Shown: positions 1-12,771 of the stretch, piece after piece
Layout of the letters: the number at the start of each line of letters is the position of its first letter
Numbering within the stretch: the stretch's first letter is position 1
DNA from: Megamerina dolium
Taxonomy: Eukaryota > Arthropoda > Insecta > Diptera > Megamerinidae
Length of the DNA: 64,000 bases
Assembly (NCBI GenBank): GCA_963854835.1
Contig: OY978529.1
Coordinates: 42,900,055-42,964,054 of the forward strand
Direction: 5' to 3'
The notes under the pieces: generated by a model
Seen by the model: only the letters and a program-made list of their open reading frames with translations
What the model was told of the DNA's origin: nothing
Database searches by the model: none
Translations under genes and position numbers: made by a program

Positions 1-2270
1 GATTGTCCAAATAGGTGGCATCTCAATGCACCTATTTGGAAAAAAAATTTACATACTAAAGACTTTTTATGCAATTTTTTTGCACATTTTGAAAACAAAA
101 ACACCATCAAGAAATATAAAAACATGATAACGACTTGTATTTAGGGAGAGTTTTTATTTTTTATTTCATTTTGTGAGTTGTTGGCGAAAAAATAGCTTAT
201 TTAGTTTATTCCACACGAACCACCCATCCAGTTACAGCACAAGTAAAATTTCTTGCACTACTTTCTACTCATTTAACGACTCACCAAACACAAAAGAAAG
301 AAGAGAGAAAAAAAATTATAAAATTAAATTGAAAGTGGATGATTTTTAAGAGATATTTATTTGTTTTATTATTGAAAAGTCTAACAAAAATCAAATTAAA
401 TTTTTATTTATTTAGAAGAGGACAGAAAACGAAAAATTATGATAAAATTTGCACTTTTTAGCGCACTTGTTAAAAATGCAAAATTTTCACTAACGCACCC
501 AAAAACCCCCCATTACAGTTTACCGCCGCACAAATATGTATTGTTCTTTTTATTAGTTGCTTTTTTTGCCAACAACTCTTCAAACAAAATGTGTATTCAT
601 AAATATTTCTAAATTAATTTTATTTTTACAAAATTTCACCTAAAACTGCAAAATAATTTTAAATATGTAACAAATTATCAAAAACACATACGTATTGTAT
701 ATAATTATAATCAATTAACATTAAGCTCAGCATTAATAAAATATTTACATACATACATTGGCCAAGTAAACTAGCAAGGCGAAATATGTATTATGCCAGT
801 ACTAATGTAACTTAACAACAATATGCATTTTTATACATGTTCATAAATTAGTAAACTCTAAAAATTTTCTACTACTTAGTACTATTGCAATGCGATACAT
901 AAAAAAATATCATCATCAATAATGCAGACATATAAATTTTTTATGAAACCATTAAAAGCCTACGAATATGCAATACAATGACGATGACACTCGTTAATAA
1001 AAGACATTCACATTTATATAGATTTTGCACAAATTATGAGAATCCGAAAAAAAAAGATTTCTATAGGAAAAGTAGTAGTATATTTAAATGTACAACTATC
1101 AAGAAAATCAAAAGCGCCAAATAGAAAGAAAAAAAAAATTGGAAATTCTTATATAGGTAGAATTTATGTAAAAGGCACATCATATAACTACTACTACTAC
1201 AATATACATACATTCATACGTACATAAAGAGTGAATCAACTAAAATAAAAAAACACAATATTACATATTTTCCGCAATATAGAAAATTTAATTATTTATT
1301 TATTACAAGTATACAAAACAAATACTACTTACTTACTTGTATGTAGCAAAATAAATACGTAACATGAAACACTAATCTGTTTTCTATGCCTTTATTTATG
1401 TTTTTTTTTTTTTCTATTATATTCTATATAATTTTTTTGTTTTGTTCTAAGTATAATTTGAAAATAGCTTAATGTACAAAAAAAAAAAAAACAAACAAAA
1501 ATAATCACAACATTATTACTTATTAAACGCGCAGCATCAAAAGAAAAAATAATGTAATAAAATATTTTTTATTTTATTTATATGTAAAATTATTATTCTA
1601 ATTATATATTCATGTTATTATGGCAATGCTATATAATAAATACATAACTAATAATCATAATAATAATAATAATAATCAACAATAAAAAGGAACCGATTGA
1701 ATGTAAAATCAAAAACTAATCTAGAGTTATAATAAACGGAAAACATTTTTGAATAACAAAACAACTTTTTTTCATTTTGGAAATACTTTAGACGCCTATA
1801 TTTCCATTTATAAGAATTTTGATGTTTGTGAAACTAAGTGGTGAAGAGCCATAAATAAATGTCGATATGGCAATGCTGGAATTTGCTACTCGATATTTTT
1901 CTAATATTCAGCCCATGGGATCTAAATATCAGGTAAAGAAATTGGAAAATGCTTTTGTTTTTGTGGCTTGGGCGTATAATTTAATGAATGGGCGTGTTTC
2001 GTTATTCATTCCAGATATAGAATAGAATAGTCGTAGTTTATCCCGAATAATGGGAATAAAGAAACTCAAAAAAATTAAATCAGTTAAGTTTAAAAAAGAG
2101 TAATTTAATTTGCTAAATTTCTTTTTCGTAATACAATTTGTAAAAACTTACTCTGTTTCATCAGCGCCATAGTTTTCATACAATTGTTTAACCGTGTACA
2201 TAGCTAATCAGCAAAATATTCTATAAATCCCGTTCTAGAAATGGAATGAAAATAATGCATTTGGATTATC
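1..2270. other. AT-rich gene-poor stretch
   Basis: No convincing coding region is seen. The sequence is very AT-rich with homopolymer runs, a short AAT-type microsatellite near 1655-1680 and many stop codons in all frames. It could be intergenic DNA, an intron, or the 3' UTR of a gene to the left. Nothing in it decides between these. Confidence 0.5.
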
Positions 2271-2277
2271 TGCTAGC

Positions 2278-2628
2278 ATGATATCGGAACGTTCCGATTT
2301 TTTCAATGATGAAGAACACGATAATCAAATCAAAGAATTGATACTCGAAAATCGTCGATTGACAGTTACAGAGTTGACAATGAAAACCATTTTGAAAAAC
2401 CAAATTACACTGTCATCACAAAATAATCTCATACTGCACTCGTTCTTCGTTACCATTTTGCCCAAGCATATAATTACGCAACGAACGCATTCCCCTGAAT
2501 TAGCTTCGTGTGACTTCTGGTTATCCGTTCAACTCAAGAGGTCGCTTCGTGGACATCATTTTGAGGCGAAAGATAAAACACAAGTGGAATTGAAGAAGAC
2601 TATCCCGAAAATCGTATTTAACATGTAG
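2278..2628 (+). mobile_element. mariner-like transposase relic (internally deleted)
   Basis: The reading frame joins a piece like the N-terminal helix-turn-helix of mariner transposases (NRRLTVTELTMKT) to a piece like the C-terminal catalytic part. In the latter, HSPELASCDFWL corresponds to the usual HPPYSPDLAPCDFFL block. The middle third, with the first catalytic Asp, is missing, so the copy is dead. Terminal inverted repeats were not identified. Assignment rests on these two motifs only. Confidence 0.55.
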
Positions 2629-2639
2629 TTAATAATTGT

Positions 2640-4199
2640 AAAAGCTTTGTTAACCTGATATAGTTTACACCAAATTAGGAGAAATTGAGAAGAACATATT
2701 GTAAGAGTAAGTGTAAGAAATTGAACTTTCCAGGGAATAAATACACATCCATCAAAATCGTGAAAACGTAAGTCCACCCTGCGTAATTTAATATTGGATT
2801 AAACTCTTTGAATATACACATATTCAAGTGTATTGTATCGGTTTTGCACAACTTTGAGGAGGATGTAAATGATTTGGAAGAATAAAAAAAGATTTAATGA
2901 GTTATAAGTAATTTCCCAAAATAGATATCAAACATTTTTGCAACTAAAAGGCATTTAGTGAGACTTTTATATTTAATTCAATTGATTTCAAATTATCACA
3001 ATATCAGTCCCATTGTCACATCTTAGAACCCTATTTTCAATTACAATTGAAGATATTTGCGTTCAATACAAGAAAAATAAGAATATTCGATTTGGTCAGA
3101 ACTGATGGCGGTTCTTGCCTGTGAAATAAGTTGCTGTTACGTTCGATTTTATTACTTTGCCCATAATTCCATTATAAAAAAATCAGATTCGTAATCGAGC
3201 GACCGATATCATCCTCATCCGCCATCATATAATATCCAGCGACGACAGCATTAACTCCTCATTTTCAGCGTCATCAACCCCCAATACCATTCCTACAGGT
3301 AATATCTCGGAAAGTAACCCCAAACTAGCGAATAGTATCCTCATTTAACTTTGGGATATATAGTTCGCTAGTTAATATAGTTAGAGTCGAAGAATCAGCA
3401 TAAATTTAGAATCAGTTTTTGCCGGGTATTTATATGGAAAATATAACAAATAATTCGTCATTTTACGCTTAAAAGTAGAAAGAATTCATCCTTTATACGT
3501 TCAACGTTAATCCTACGAGATTGGATGGTTTCTTAATGGGATTTCCCTTAAAAATGATTTTAACTTTGACTATAAATTCGTGACTGTTTCAGCCTGTGTA
3601 ACAGAGCCTTAATAATTTCACAGAACCAACTATTCGCTATTCGTTGTCCCCATAACGAGTTTTTGACAACCTCCAACCAACGAATAACATCAACGAGAGA
3701 AAAATTGAGTCTAGCAAAATTCTTCGTATTAAAAAGTAAGAAAATAGTGTAATTCAATTATATTATTTATTTTACAAAAAATATATTACTAAGTCGCATG
3801 TAAATAAGAGTGATACGAAGCAATATGTAGAAATTCATTATTTGTAAAAATCGTTTCGTGATGTTAATACTATTTGCCAACATTGGATTGATTGTGTAAC
3901 TCCTCATGAATGAACCAATAAATTCAACTCAAATAATGTTAGAGCATGCGGCGACATTAAACAAACATTTGAGGAATTAATTTAAAATCGTGTAGTATTT
4001 TTGCTGATATGCCGTTAAATATAATTAATTGGTTTTGTGTTATGCAGTTTATGAATAATTTATTACATAACCTATAATTTACTTCAATTCTTTTCGGAGG
4101 GGGTAGGGTGGGGTGGTAGTTCTTTATTTTAGTAATCGAATAATTTTCTTTATTATATAATGTAATAATACAAGCGGAGAATTTTATTATTTCCATTAT
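2640..4199. other. intergenic DNA; probable COX4 5' non-coding intron at right end
   Basis: No gene is seen. A small inverted repeat occurs near 3320-3375 (AACTAGCGAA ... TTCGCTAGTT). Just before COX4 the sequence TTTCCATTATAG at 4189-4200 looks like a splice acceptor, so an untranslated first exon of COX4 probably lies somewhere to the left. I could not place it. Confidence 0.35.
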
Positions 4200-4225
4200 A
4201 GCATTCTCTAAATTGAACCGCTACC

Positions 4226-4847
4226 ATGGCACTACGTCTCCTTAGCATGGCTATGCGTCGTCAGTTGGCACAACAGCTGCCACGCACATCTCAAATTGGC
4301 AGTGTAGCTGGCATTCATACGTTAGATAAAATTGGAAAACGTGAAATTGTCGGTTACGGTTGGAATGGTACTGCTTCTTATGCCGATCGTGTAGATTATC
4401 CAATGCCAGCTGTACGCTTTCGTGAGCCTACCAAAGAAATCGATGTACTGCGCGAGAAAGAGAAACAGGATTGGAAAAAATTGAGCATTGAGGAGAAGAA
4501 AGCTTTATATCGTGCCAGTTTCTGTCAGACTTTTGCAGAGATGAAGGCCGGTACCGGTGAATGGAAAATGCATTTGGGCATGGGTCTTCTTTTCACATCA
4601 GCCGCCATTTGGATTGCCGTATTTATGAATTGGTTTGGTATGTATTCTATAATATTTGGTTTTGCGTGTAGCGTAAATTAATTTATTATTTTCTTGTTAT
4701 CAATTCTGTATAGTTTACGATGAACTGCCTGTAACATTTGATGAAGAACATCAAAAGGCTCAATTGAAACGTATGCTTGATTTGGAAATGAATCCCGTAA
4801 CTGGACTTTCATCCAAATGGGATTATGATGCCAAAAAGTGGAAGTAA
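4226..4847 (+). CDS. COX4: cytochrome c oxidase subunit IV, mitochondrial
   Basis: Nuclear-encoded subunit IV of respiratory complex IV, acting in the inner mitochondrial membrane, where it helps stabilise and regulate the catalytic core. CDS is join(4226..4637,4714..4847), 181 residues, the usual size. The first coding exon ends in AATTGGTTTG|GTATGT and the second starts after CTGTATAG; the phase-1 join gives NWF-VYDELPVTFDEEHQ, a family hallmark. The N-terminal 35 or so residues are basic and Ser/Arg-rich, as in a mitochondrial presequence. One transmembrane helix lies near residues 112-137 (LLFTSAAIWIAVFMNWF). The C-terminus WDYDAKKWK is typical. The start sits in a good context (CTACCATGG) just after a likely 5' UTR splice acceptor at 4200. 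AATAAA occurs at 4935-4940. It is the only clear housekeeping gene here. Confidence 0.95.
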
Positions 4848-5256
4848 ATTTTAGCAATGTTTAGCTTTTTAAGTTATAAAAATGTTTATCATACTTTGAT
4901 GTATTGTAAAACATCATTAATGTTAAAGGCATAAAATAAAATACATATATGTTATTAGCATATAAATTTATGTACACAATCGCAACTATACCGTACTTTC
5001 AATAACAACACTGAAGAAGTAAAATGTGCAAATTTAACATTACCACTTGCATAGTTTGTGTATTTATTATATTTGTTAGATAAATGCAGTAATATTTCTA
5101 AAGTAAAATAAAAGGGCAAACATCTGCATCTGTCTACATGAAAGCTCAAACGATTAAAAAGAGTTGTTTGTTTTTACAAATCATTGACTTGAATTAAGAA
5201 CTATTTGAAGCTTTATGTAAACACATAATTACAAATCAACATAGAATGCAGCTAGC

Positions 5257-5265
5257 TATAAAACG
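5257..5265 (+). promoter_or_regulatory. TATA box of HS1
   Basis: TATAAAACG lies 78 bp upstream of the HS1 start codon. The position is right for a fly core promoter with a short 5' UTR. Confidence 0.5.
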
Positions 5266-5334
5266 GAATAGCATAATAAATTCATTGCGTAGATAGGTTT
5301 GAAATCTTCTGCAGAAAACACTAGCATTATTATA

Positions 5335-5905
5335 ATGGTCAAGAACTGTGTATACCTCCTGCTAAGTGTCTTATTAGTGGCAAAAGTGAGTATATGCAAT
5401 GATGCACATCAATCTATTTTGTATATTATGGTTATACTTCTCTCATTTTTTACAGTATATTGAAGCAACACCATTTAATGGGAAATCTGACGAACTTCTC
5501 AACTCTGCTCTCAGTGAATATCTTAGATTAATTAAATATGGTGTCGATGGATTTCAAGAAATTTGCTCCAATGTTCTCGACGATTCATCTGCGTATAGTT
5601 TAAAAAGAGATCCCCTTTATAGGACAGATTTCCAAAGGATATCGGAATTTGTAAAGAATGCTGCCACTGCGAAAAATCTATATGGTCCAGAGTCAAAGAC
5701 AGCATACTTTTATTTAGTAAACGAATTCGTTCAAATTGTTAAATATTATAGTAATGCGGGTGACAGGAATCCCAGCGAAAGAATCGCAACCATGGAAAAA
5801 CTTTTCATTTCAAAAGGTCTTACACAATTTATGGAAAACTTTTTACGTCGCATTTTACGTTTCTCAGAGGATTTCAATCAAAAATTCGATGCTCTCAGGC
5901 AATAA
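5335..5905 (+). CDS. secreted helical protein HS1 (unknown family, most divergent member)
   Basis: I do not recognise this protein. CDS is join(5335..5385,5456..5905), 166 residues. Exon 1 has 17 codons and is a signal peptide (MVKNCVYLLLSVLLVAK), splitting at AAA|GTGAGT. The phase-0 acceptor is TTTTTACAG. The mature part starts near YIEATPF and is predicted helical. It shares the gene architecture and the family motif near residue 138 (KLFISKG then ENFLRRILRF) with HS2-HS4, but is shorter and much diverged, with a single cysteine in the mature chain. It is the first gene of the same-strand array after COX4. Its function is unknown; secretion is inferred from the signal peptide. Confidence 0.8.
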
Positions 5906-5949
5906 ACTCTTACAAACCCACACATGAGAGAAGAAACAGGAATGATGTG

Positions 5950-8320
5950 GAGAGTGGAGGAGGTGAAATGTTTCAAAAGCCAACATACCTTTACGGAATT
6001 ATTCAATTCAATGGACTTTATATAGCTATAAAGTACAAATCAATTTCAAATCAACTACAATATTTTTCCGATAAATTTAAATATGAAATATTCAGATATT
6101 TATTCTTGTGACCGATATGCGACTATGTATTATTGTATTTTATGTACTATATATTAAATAAATGGGCAATTCTATGTAACATGCGTTTAGAATTGCATCG
6201 ACTGATTTCAGTAAATTTAATTGTTTTCATTAATTTCGTATTAATTAGTAAATAATTGTAAATCGAGGAAGAATAGAAGATTTTATAGAGCTCATGTCCC
6301 TACTATGAATTTGACTATTAAATAAATTCCCCACATTGAAAAATAAATAACATAAGAAAACATGGGCAAGTTTGTTTTAATCAAATTATGAAAATTAACC
6401 AATCTCTAATAAAAAAAATATGTTCTGATAATGCGCAATATTTATAATATTCTCTATATTTCATGAACAAAATCTATCGGAGAGTAATTTTGATAATAAC
6501 AATATTGAATCAAAATAATTTCATTGAAGTAAATCAGCACTATCAACCTCAACCTTTCCCAATGCTTCTATCGCGTATGTCTAGGCTTCTCCAAAATAGC
6601 GAAAACAAATTTCATAATTTTTTGCAAATCTATTCAATGATTATTTCATTTAAATTACCATAAATACTATAACTCTTTCATATATTTGAAAAGAATATGT
6701 CTATATAGAAGGTAAGGGAAATAGAAGTGTTATATTTATAATTAAAATTATTAATAGATAAAAAAAAATTTATTAAAACCTTCGAAAGAGAAAAAAATAT
6801 TTTTTTTTTTTTTGGCATTTGAGACTTCGAAAAACATTCATTAAGTTTCTCTTCCGGTAGCGATATTGTGTATGTTAAATTTCTATAACATTGAGTGCGA
6901 TCACTTTTTCTACGTTTACGTCACAGAAATTTTTCAGGCTTTTTTTGGGTTTTAATGCATCCATATTACGTCATAAGAAAACGTATATTAAGGTGGTTTA
7001 AATTGTAAGTATCAAAGTTTGAACATTGAAAAAAATTGAACGTTGAAAATAATTCAACCAATTCTTCTCAATTAAACATAAATAAATTCCTACTTTGGAG
7101 CCTCCCACATTTTCAGATTTTTGCAAATCATTAATTTTATAGGGAACCCACCTAAGAAGGGAAATATTGAAAAGGAGCGATTTTTGTGCAGCTATTTTCG
7201 ATTTCCATCTATTTGTCGTTCTTTTCTATGAGAATCCCTAATGAGTGGATATATGATGTAAGTGTTTTCGATGGAAATGTTGAAGAGGAGAAATTAATGA
7301 AGGTCGATTATATATTGCACCGCTCTAGTGATGATTCCTGAACAGCAGGCATTTTCAGACGTTTTTTTTTTTTCAGTAATTTTGTATGGGAGTCCCCATA
7401 AGGAGTGAAGATATGGGGTAATTATGTTCAGCGAAAATGTTAAAGAGGAAAACTGAACTAGGTGCTTTTTCATATTGTGTACTTTAAGGGCAGTCATAAA
7501 GTTATTTGTCCATTTTTAGGTGTTTTGACAAACGAAATCGCCTCTAGAGCGTTTAAATGTATGACTTACCCCCATTAATTTTTCCTCCTAAACATTTCCT
7601 ACCAACATATCTAAGCTCTATCTTCAACCTTATCAAAGGCCCTCATACAAAATGTTATAAAAAACACTTGAAAATCGACAAATAGCCACATAACTGAACA
7701 ACAATCGTTCCTAAGGTGGTGAAATGTATGACTGTCCCCCCAATAATTTTTTTTTTCCTCAAGATTTCTTTTCAACGTTGAACTTTGAACACATTTCTCC
7801 ACTTTTTAGGGGCAGCTAACCTACAAAATTTAAAATTTTACAGTGGCTATTAAAGCTAAAAAGTAAGAGATACGAAATCAATAATTTATTAATATGTACT
7901 TCCTTCGTAAGAAATGCTTAAAATTATCCAAATTTAAAGCATTTCTCTGTATACCTGCCTTAATTTAGGTATATAATATGTACACTTAACCAATACAATT
8001 TCATACTACATATTATGACTATCAATTCGCAAATAAAAAATAAAGTATAATTATTTATAACAGCATTTTATTGTTTGATTTTTTTCTACATTTTAATAAT
8101 AACGCTGTGAAAAAACAGCATTCATTAAAATTTTTCAATAAACAGCTGTTTGTAAAATGTTAATTTGAAACTTTCACAGATGATCTCATCTCGCCTGTAA
8201 GTTTTCTGTAAATCGACACAAAACAGATTTTTGTGTTCTTTTGTCAAAACTATGATTATAAAGTACATATTCTATATATTTTCTTTTCTACACTCTTCTT
8301 CCCGCAGTTTAGCTTAGCAA
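5950..8320. other. intergenic DNA with diverged repeats
   Basis: No gene is seen. Around 7140-7500 three loosely similar blocks each follow the pattern TATGGGA..CCC....AAGGAGTG, which resembles the periodic units of the hairpin-ended element at 18690 and may be an old relic. Around 7550-7770 a block beginning AAATGTATGACT occurs twice in tandem. Everything else is AT-rich and unassigned. Confidence 0.35.
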
Positions 8321-8332
8321 AAAAAAATTTAC

Positions 8333-8340
8333 TATAAATA
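8333..8340 (+). promoter_or_regulatory. TATA box of HS2
   Basis: TATAAATA lies 116 bp upstream of the HS2 start codon. The same TATAAAT variant is found before HS3 and HS4, unlike the TATAAAAGG of HS6-HS8 and HS10. Confidence 0.45.
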
Positions 8341-8448
8341 CAAATAAATAAATCAGTGCAATTTATTGAACAGTTCTACTTGATGTATACGTTGGATAAC
8401 ATCAATATTCATAAGAAATTGGCAAAACTCTAAATTAAAAGGAACAAA

Positions 8449-9157
8449 ATGTTATTGAGAAGTACATCTCTAATAGTGCTCTCTTTTGCACTGATACAAG
8501 TAAATATGCTTACCTACTACTATTGTATTAATTAATCCTGAATAAATTATTGTACATAATTTGCAGTGTGTATACACTGTGCCGCTTCCCGTAACGTCAA
8601 CATCTGAACTGGATGCACGCGTTGAAATTGCAAAATTGACCGTGAATCATTTCATCTCAATGGCTAAGTTTATAGTTGAAGAAGGCAAATTAATATTGCA
8701 GAAAACCCTGAAAGACAACTCGATTACCGAAGCAAATATCCACAATTATAAGCAGCAATTGGAATATATCACACAACTCCTTGAGAGTATAGACAATTTT
8801 GAGCGCAATTGCGATTTCGATCAAAATGGAGAATTATTGAAATTGATGATTGAATTTAATACTTTTCTTCAAATGTATGACATCTCTAAAAAACAAAATC
8901 CAACAAATGATGAAATATTTTTCGCACAATTATTACGATCCAATGGTGTGGATCATCTAAGTTTGGAACTCGAGAAACGTTTTTTCAACTTTCTACAAGA
9001 ATTTTCTCCTTTATTCGATCAATATGTTGAACAATTAGATGGGCAGCAAAAAGAAAAGGCTCTCGATTGGTATAAACGTTTAAATGCCGATAAAGATTCG
9101 GAAAAAAAAATTTTTGTATTTATTGAATTTTTGAACCTTCTCAAGAGTGAAATTTAA
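8449..9157 (+). CDS. secreted helical protein HS2 (unknown family, HS2-HS4 group)
   Basis: Function unknown. CDS is join(8449..8499,8567..9157), 213 residues. The 17-codon exon 1 is a signal peptide (MLLRSTSLIVLSFALIQ) followed by GTAAAT; the acceptor is ATTTGCAG and the intron is phase 0. The mature protein is all-helical in appearance. It carries the group signature near residues 128-165: NPT-D/E, then LLRSNGVDHL, then LEKRFFNF, and later EQLDGQQKEKALDWYKR. That last block is almost the same as in HS3 and HS4. Only one or two cysteines are present and no transmembrane segment follows the signal peptide. A probable polyadenylation signal, AATAAA, follows near 9274. Confidence 0.85.
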
Positions 9158-9799
9158 TAAGTGTGTATGTGTCTTGTATTAGATTCTTTGATTTAATATG
9201 TATATAAACATATGTATATAAACATAATTAATATTAGACGTAATTTATGCAACAAGTTGCTTTCTTTGTGACAATAAAACTCCATAGATGCTAAGTTTAC
9301 TAAACAGAGCTTATTTGATGTTTCATTTTAATATATTTATTTTTTTATAAAATGTTAAAAAGAAAATATTCGGATTGACTAAATGTTACAAAAAAAATTA
9401 AATAATTTTTTGTAAAATTCTTTCGTTTCCTTTTCTTTTGAATTATAACATTTTTGGAGTTTATATAAAAAGATATCGGATAATTAGCAGCAGTAGAAAA
9501 AAATTTAAGTGAACGATGATGCTATACATAGCTAAACTCGTTAAGTGTAGCAGCTTTGTTATTGTTTTGCCTTTATGTATTTATCGTTTATACTGGCTAA
9601 GTAAAAGTGTCGAATAAAACACGACTATTATTATATTGCAATTATTTTCGAAATTACTTGACATTATCACTGATATCTTGATGTGATAACATTTCAAACT
9701 TTAATAGTCGATTAATGAATGCATTTAAATATATTTGAAACAATTTGTGACAATTTATGAAAAACGAAACGGTGAATATTTTCTAGCTTATATAATTTG

Positions 9800-10620
9800 A
9801 TTTTTATTCCTCAACATCGACTCTACCTAAAGTCGATACATTTATCGATCTCCTTAAAAGGTCTCTTTCCACTGAATGATTTTAATTTTTGGAAATAGAA
9901 AATGATTGAAATGGATAAAATTTGTATCAAGTGGCAACAAGTCGAATTCCAATTCATGAACATATTTTAATCATTGCTGCACACATTTTGGCAAGGGCAA
10001 CTAAGTAAAACTAATGTTGTAACTTTTAATGCAGAAAATTTTATTTTCATGTTTTCTATGAAAATTGTAATTAATATGCCACCTGTTTCTTCTCTTGTGT
10101 CACTTCGTATAAAACGGATGACTGATTTCAATTTCTGTCGATGTTTAACCTTTTCAGTTCTTATCTCTTCTTTATTTAATGATTAAGGAAATGTTCCATA
10201 ATTCCTGCATATTTATAATTTCGAATTTTAAGCAATACTCATATTGCTTTTGTTTTTAATCAGTTTTATTATTCAGATTTAAAATGTAAAATTAAGCACA
10301 TATATATGAGTAAAATTTGATCAAACACAGCACATAATGTTCGGCAACATCAAAATGTTTCCCAACAATATTGTATACAAAATAGCATTTTGGAAAACAT
10401 TTTTGCTAATGTGTAATAAAAATATTTAAACAATATTTTAAAACTTTGAATAAATAGCAAATGGAAAAGGAATTCGAAATGCTTAACTGGTATAACGACT
10501 TAAAATCTGAAAGTGTTATCGAAAAAAAAATTGAAATATTTGTAAAACTTTTCAAATTTCTCCTCAGGAAAATGAATGAAAATATGAATATTTTACTTAC
10601 ACAATTTTCTCAGTATTTAA
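9800..10620 (+). pseudogene. internally deleted copy of an HS3-type gene
   Basis: An open stretch at 10461 onward reads EKEFEMLNWYNDLKSE then KIEIFVKLFKFL, matching the C-terminal 40 residues of HS3 (SKMLDWYKDFKGE, then VDVFVKLFEFL). Upstream, 9830-10430 matches the HS3 5' region at 11180-11860, including CAGCACATAAT and a decayed copy of the signal-peptide exon near 10380. The roughly 500 bp that encode most of the mature protein are missing between the two. It is therefore a tandem duplicate that lost its body. A short product from 10461 is possible but has no signal peptide. Confidence 0.75.
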
Positions 10621-11769
10621 CATAGCATAATCTCGCTATAATAGCTAATAGCATGTCTCGCTAAATTAATAGCGGTTCGTATGCAACATTCATTCGCCGG
10701 ACATATTTTCTTTTGGTGTAATCGATGAGTTATTATCTTTCAGAGTCATCAATTAGTTTGGAGGTTGCCAATCCAAAAATTATCTCTACATAATATGTAT
10801 ATTTTTTTTTATTAGTTTTCTTTTGATTTCATAGCATTCTTCAGAAATAAAGTTATAAATATTATTTAAGAGAAAATTCATTCGAGTGTTCGTGCAAATC
10901 TTTGCATAGCTTGCAAGCATATTATGACGTACACAGATTCGTATTGTCTGGAATGTCTAGCATTATTCAGACATCTCATGAAGAACACTGATTACGGGTA
11001 TACAATCTAGATACGAAAGATTCTGCTGGTCACAGACAAAACCCACTCGAGCTTGTGAACATATAGGAATGTACCTAGATATCGTTTGATATTTCACATT
11101 TTGTTACGAAAGGTAGAATTTCTAGTTTTATGATTTTTTTTTTCTATTTCTAAGCATTTCTTTCACTTAGAATCGAAGCATTTATTGATCTTTCTTAAAG
11201 ATATCTTTGTTTGAATGCTGTTTTGAAAAACAGAAAATAGCCGAAAGGCATCAAATCTGACTAATGTGGCAACAATTCGAATCTGAGAATCTGAATCATC
11301 GCTAGTGCAGAGGTGGGGGGAGTCGGACTTTGTCTACAGAAAACAAACAAAATAATAGTTATTCACTCTGTCCATAGATGTCCAATTTTTATAGTCAAAT
11401 GGTATACGGAAAATGCAATTGTGATGCCACCTGCCCGTTTTTTTGTTTCTTCAATTATTTCGTATATAACTGATGACTGATTTCAATCTCTGTCGATGTC
11501 TAACCTTTTCAATTCTTATCAGTTAGTTATTTAATATTTTATAAATATTCCATAATTCCTCAATACTTATAATACTTAGCGCTTACACATATTATATATA
11601 TTTCAGTAGAATATTAATTGAATTGAAAAAAACTAATCATTATCTCACCTGTATGCAAAGTATATAGGACATTATTTTGACCTTAAAAATCAAATCAAAA
11701 AACACATTGTTTGTAATCATTTTTATTATAAAGAGTTAAAATAAGTAAATATAAATGAGTAGAATTGAA

Positions 11770-11778
11770 TATAAATAC
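11770..11778 (+). promoter_or_regulatory. TATA box of HS3
   Basis: TATAAATAC lies 88 bp upstream of the HS3 ATG, followed by CAGCACATAAT, which is also kept in the pseudogene upstream region at about 10330. Confidence 0.45.
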
Positions 11779-11857
11779 AGCACATAATAGTTTCCAGAAT
11801 AGTTTCATATAAAATCTATATTCGACTGCATCAGAAAGACTCAAGAAAACATAGAAA

Positions 11858-12598
11858 ATGGCATTTAGAGCAGCATTTCTCCTAATATGCACTTTTGCGC
11901 TAACTTTTGTGAGTACTTGTACTTTTTGTTTTAGAAATAGTTTTTTTTTTTTTTGAATTTGGACAATACAATGATCTAACAATTTACAGTCTATTTGGGC
12001 TATGCCACAACCCGATGCTTCCAACGAATCGAACGAATCTGATGTAAGCGATCGCGAGACACTTATACTTTCTACTCTAAATGATTTTGCCGCTTTGGAT
12101 AATAATGTAAATAAAGAAGCCAAGAACATCTTCAGTAAAGTACTCAAAGATTCCCGTCTTGTCGACACAAATAACGAATTTTATAAGGAGGAAATGAAAA
12201 AAATGGCTAAATTCGTTGAAAAATCACAAAAATTGGAAGACTCTTATACCGCTGACCGAATGAACGACTTATTCGAATTAACGGAGGAATTTGGCAAGCT
12301 ACTTGAACAGTATGACACTACCGAAAAGAACAATCCAACTGAAGAGCAAATTATGCTCGAAAAGATATTGATCGACAATGGCATGGAAGAACTAATTGCT
12401 GATTTCGAAAAACGATTTTTAGATTTTTCGAAAAAATTCAATATTAAATTTGAACAATATGTGGAAACATTAAATGAACAGCAAAAGGAGGAGGAATCAA
12501 AGATGCTTGATTGGTATAAGGACTTCAAAGGTGAAACTGTTTTCGAAAAAAAAGTTGATGTATTTGTAAAATTGTTTGAATTTCTCAATGAGGACTAA
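11858..12598 (+). CDS. secreted helical protein HS3 (unknown family)
   Basis: Function unknown. CDS is join(11858..11908,11990..12598), 219 residues. Exon 1 is a 17-codon signal peptide (MAFRAAFLLICTFALTF) with donor GTGAGT; the acceptor is AATTTACAG. After cleavage near SIWA-MPQP comes a short Ser/Glu/Asp-rich linker (NESNESDVSD), then amphipathic helices with no cysteine. The group motif lies near residues 125-170: NPTEEQIMLEKILIDNGMEE, then DFEKRFLDFSKKF, then YVETLNEQQK. It is closest to HS4, with many blocks unchanged. The protein is acidic and probably extracellular. Confidence 0.88.
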
Positions 12599-12771
12599 AC
12601 TAAATTCTGTTAAACTATTACATATGTATATGATTCAGTGAAAATATACAAAATTATACGTAAAAATGAATATTATATTTATAAAATTTTTCTCAGGAAA
12701 TTTCTTATCATTTTGCATTTTTCCTAACTTTCAAATTATATTGCTATGCTGAAATTATTATTAAAATTGAT

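Noticed and set aside
1036..1227. 63-codon ORF
   Set aside because: Low-complexity Lys/Tyr/Ile translation of AT-rich DNA with no family motif or promoter.
10461..10623. Short functional gene
   Set aside because: It starts without a signal peptide and equals only the C-terminal end of HS3, so it is treated as a pseudogene piece.
12244..12588. 114-codon antisense ORF in HS3
   Set aside because: Shadow of the HS3 coding frame, rich in Ser and Phe as expected from antisense Glu/Lys codons.
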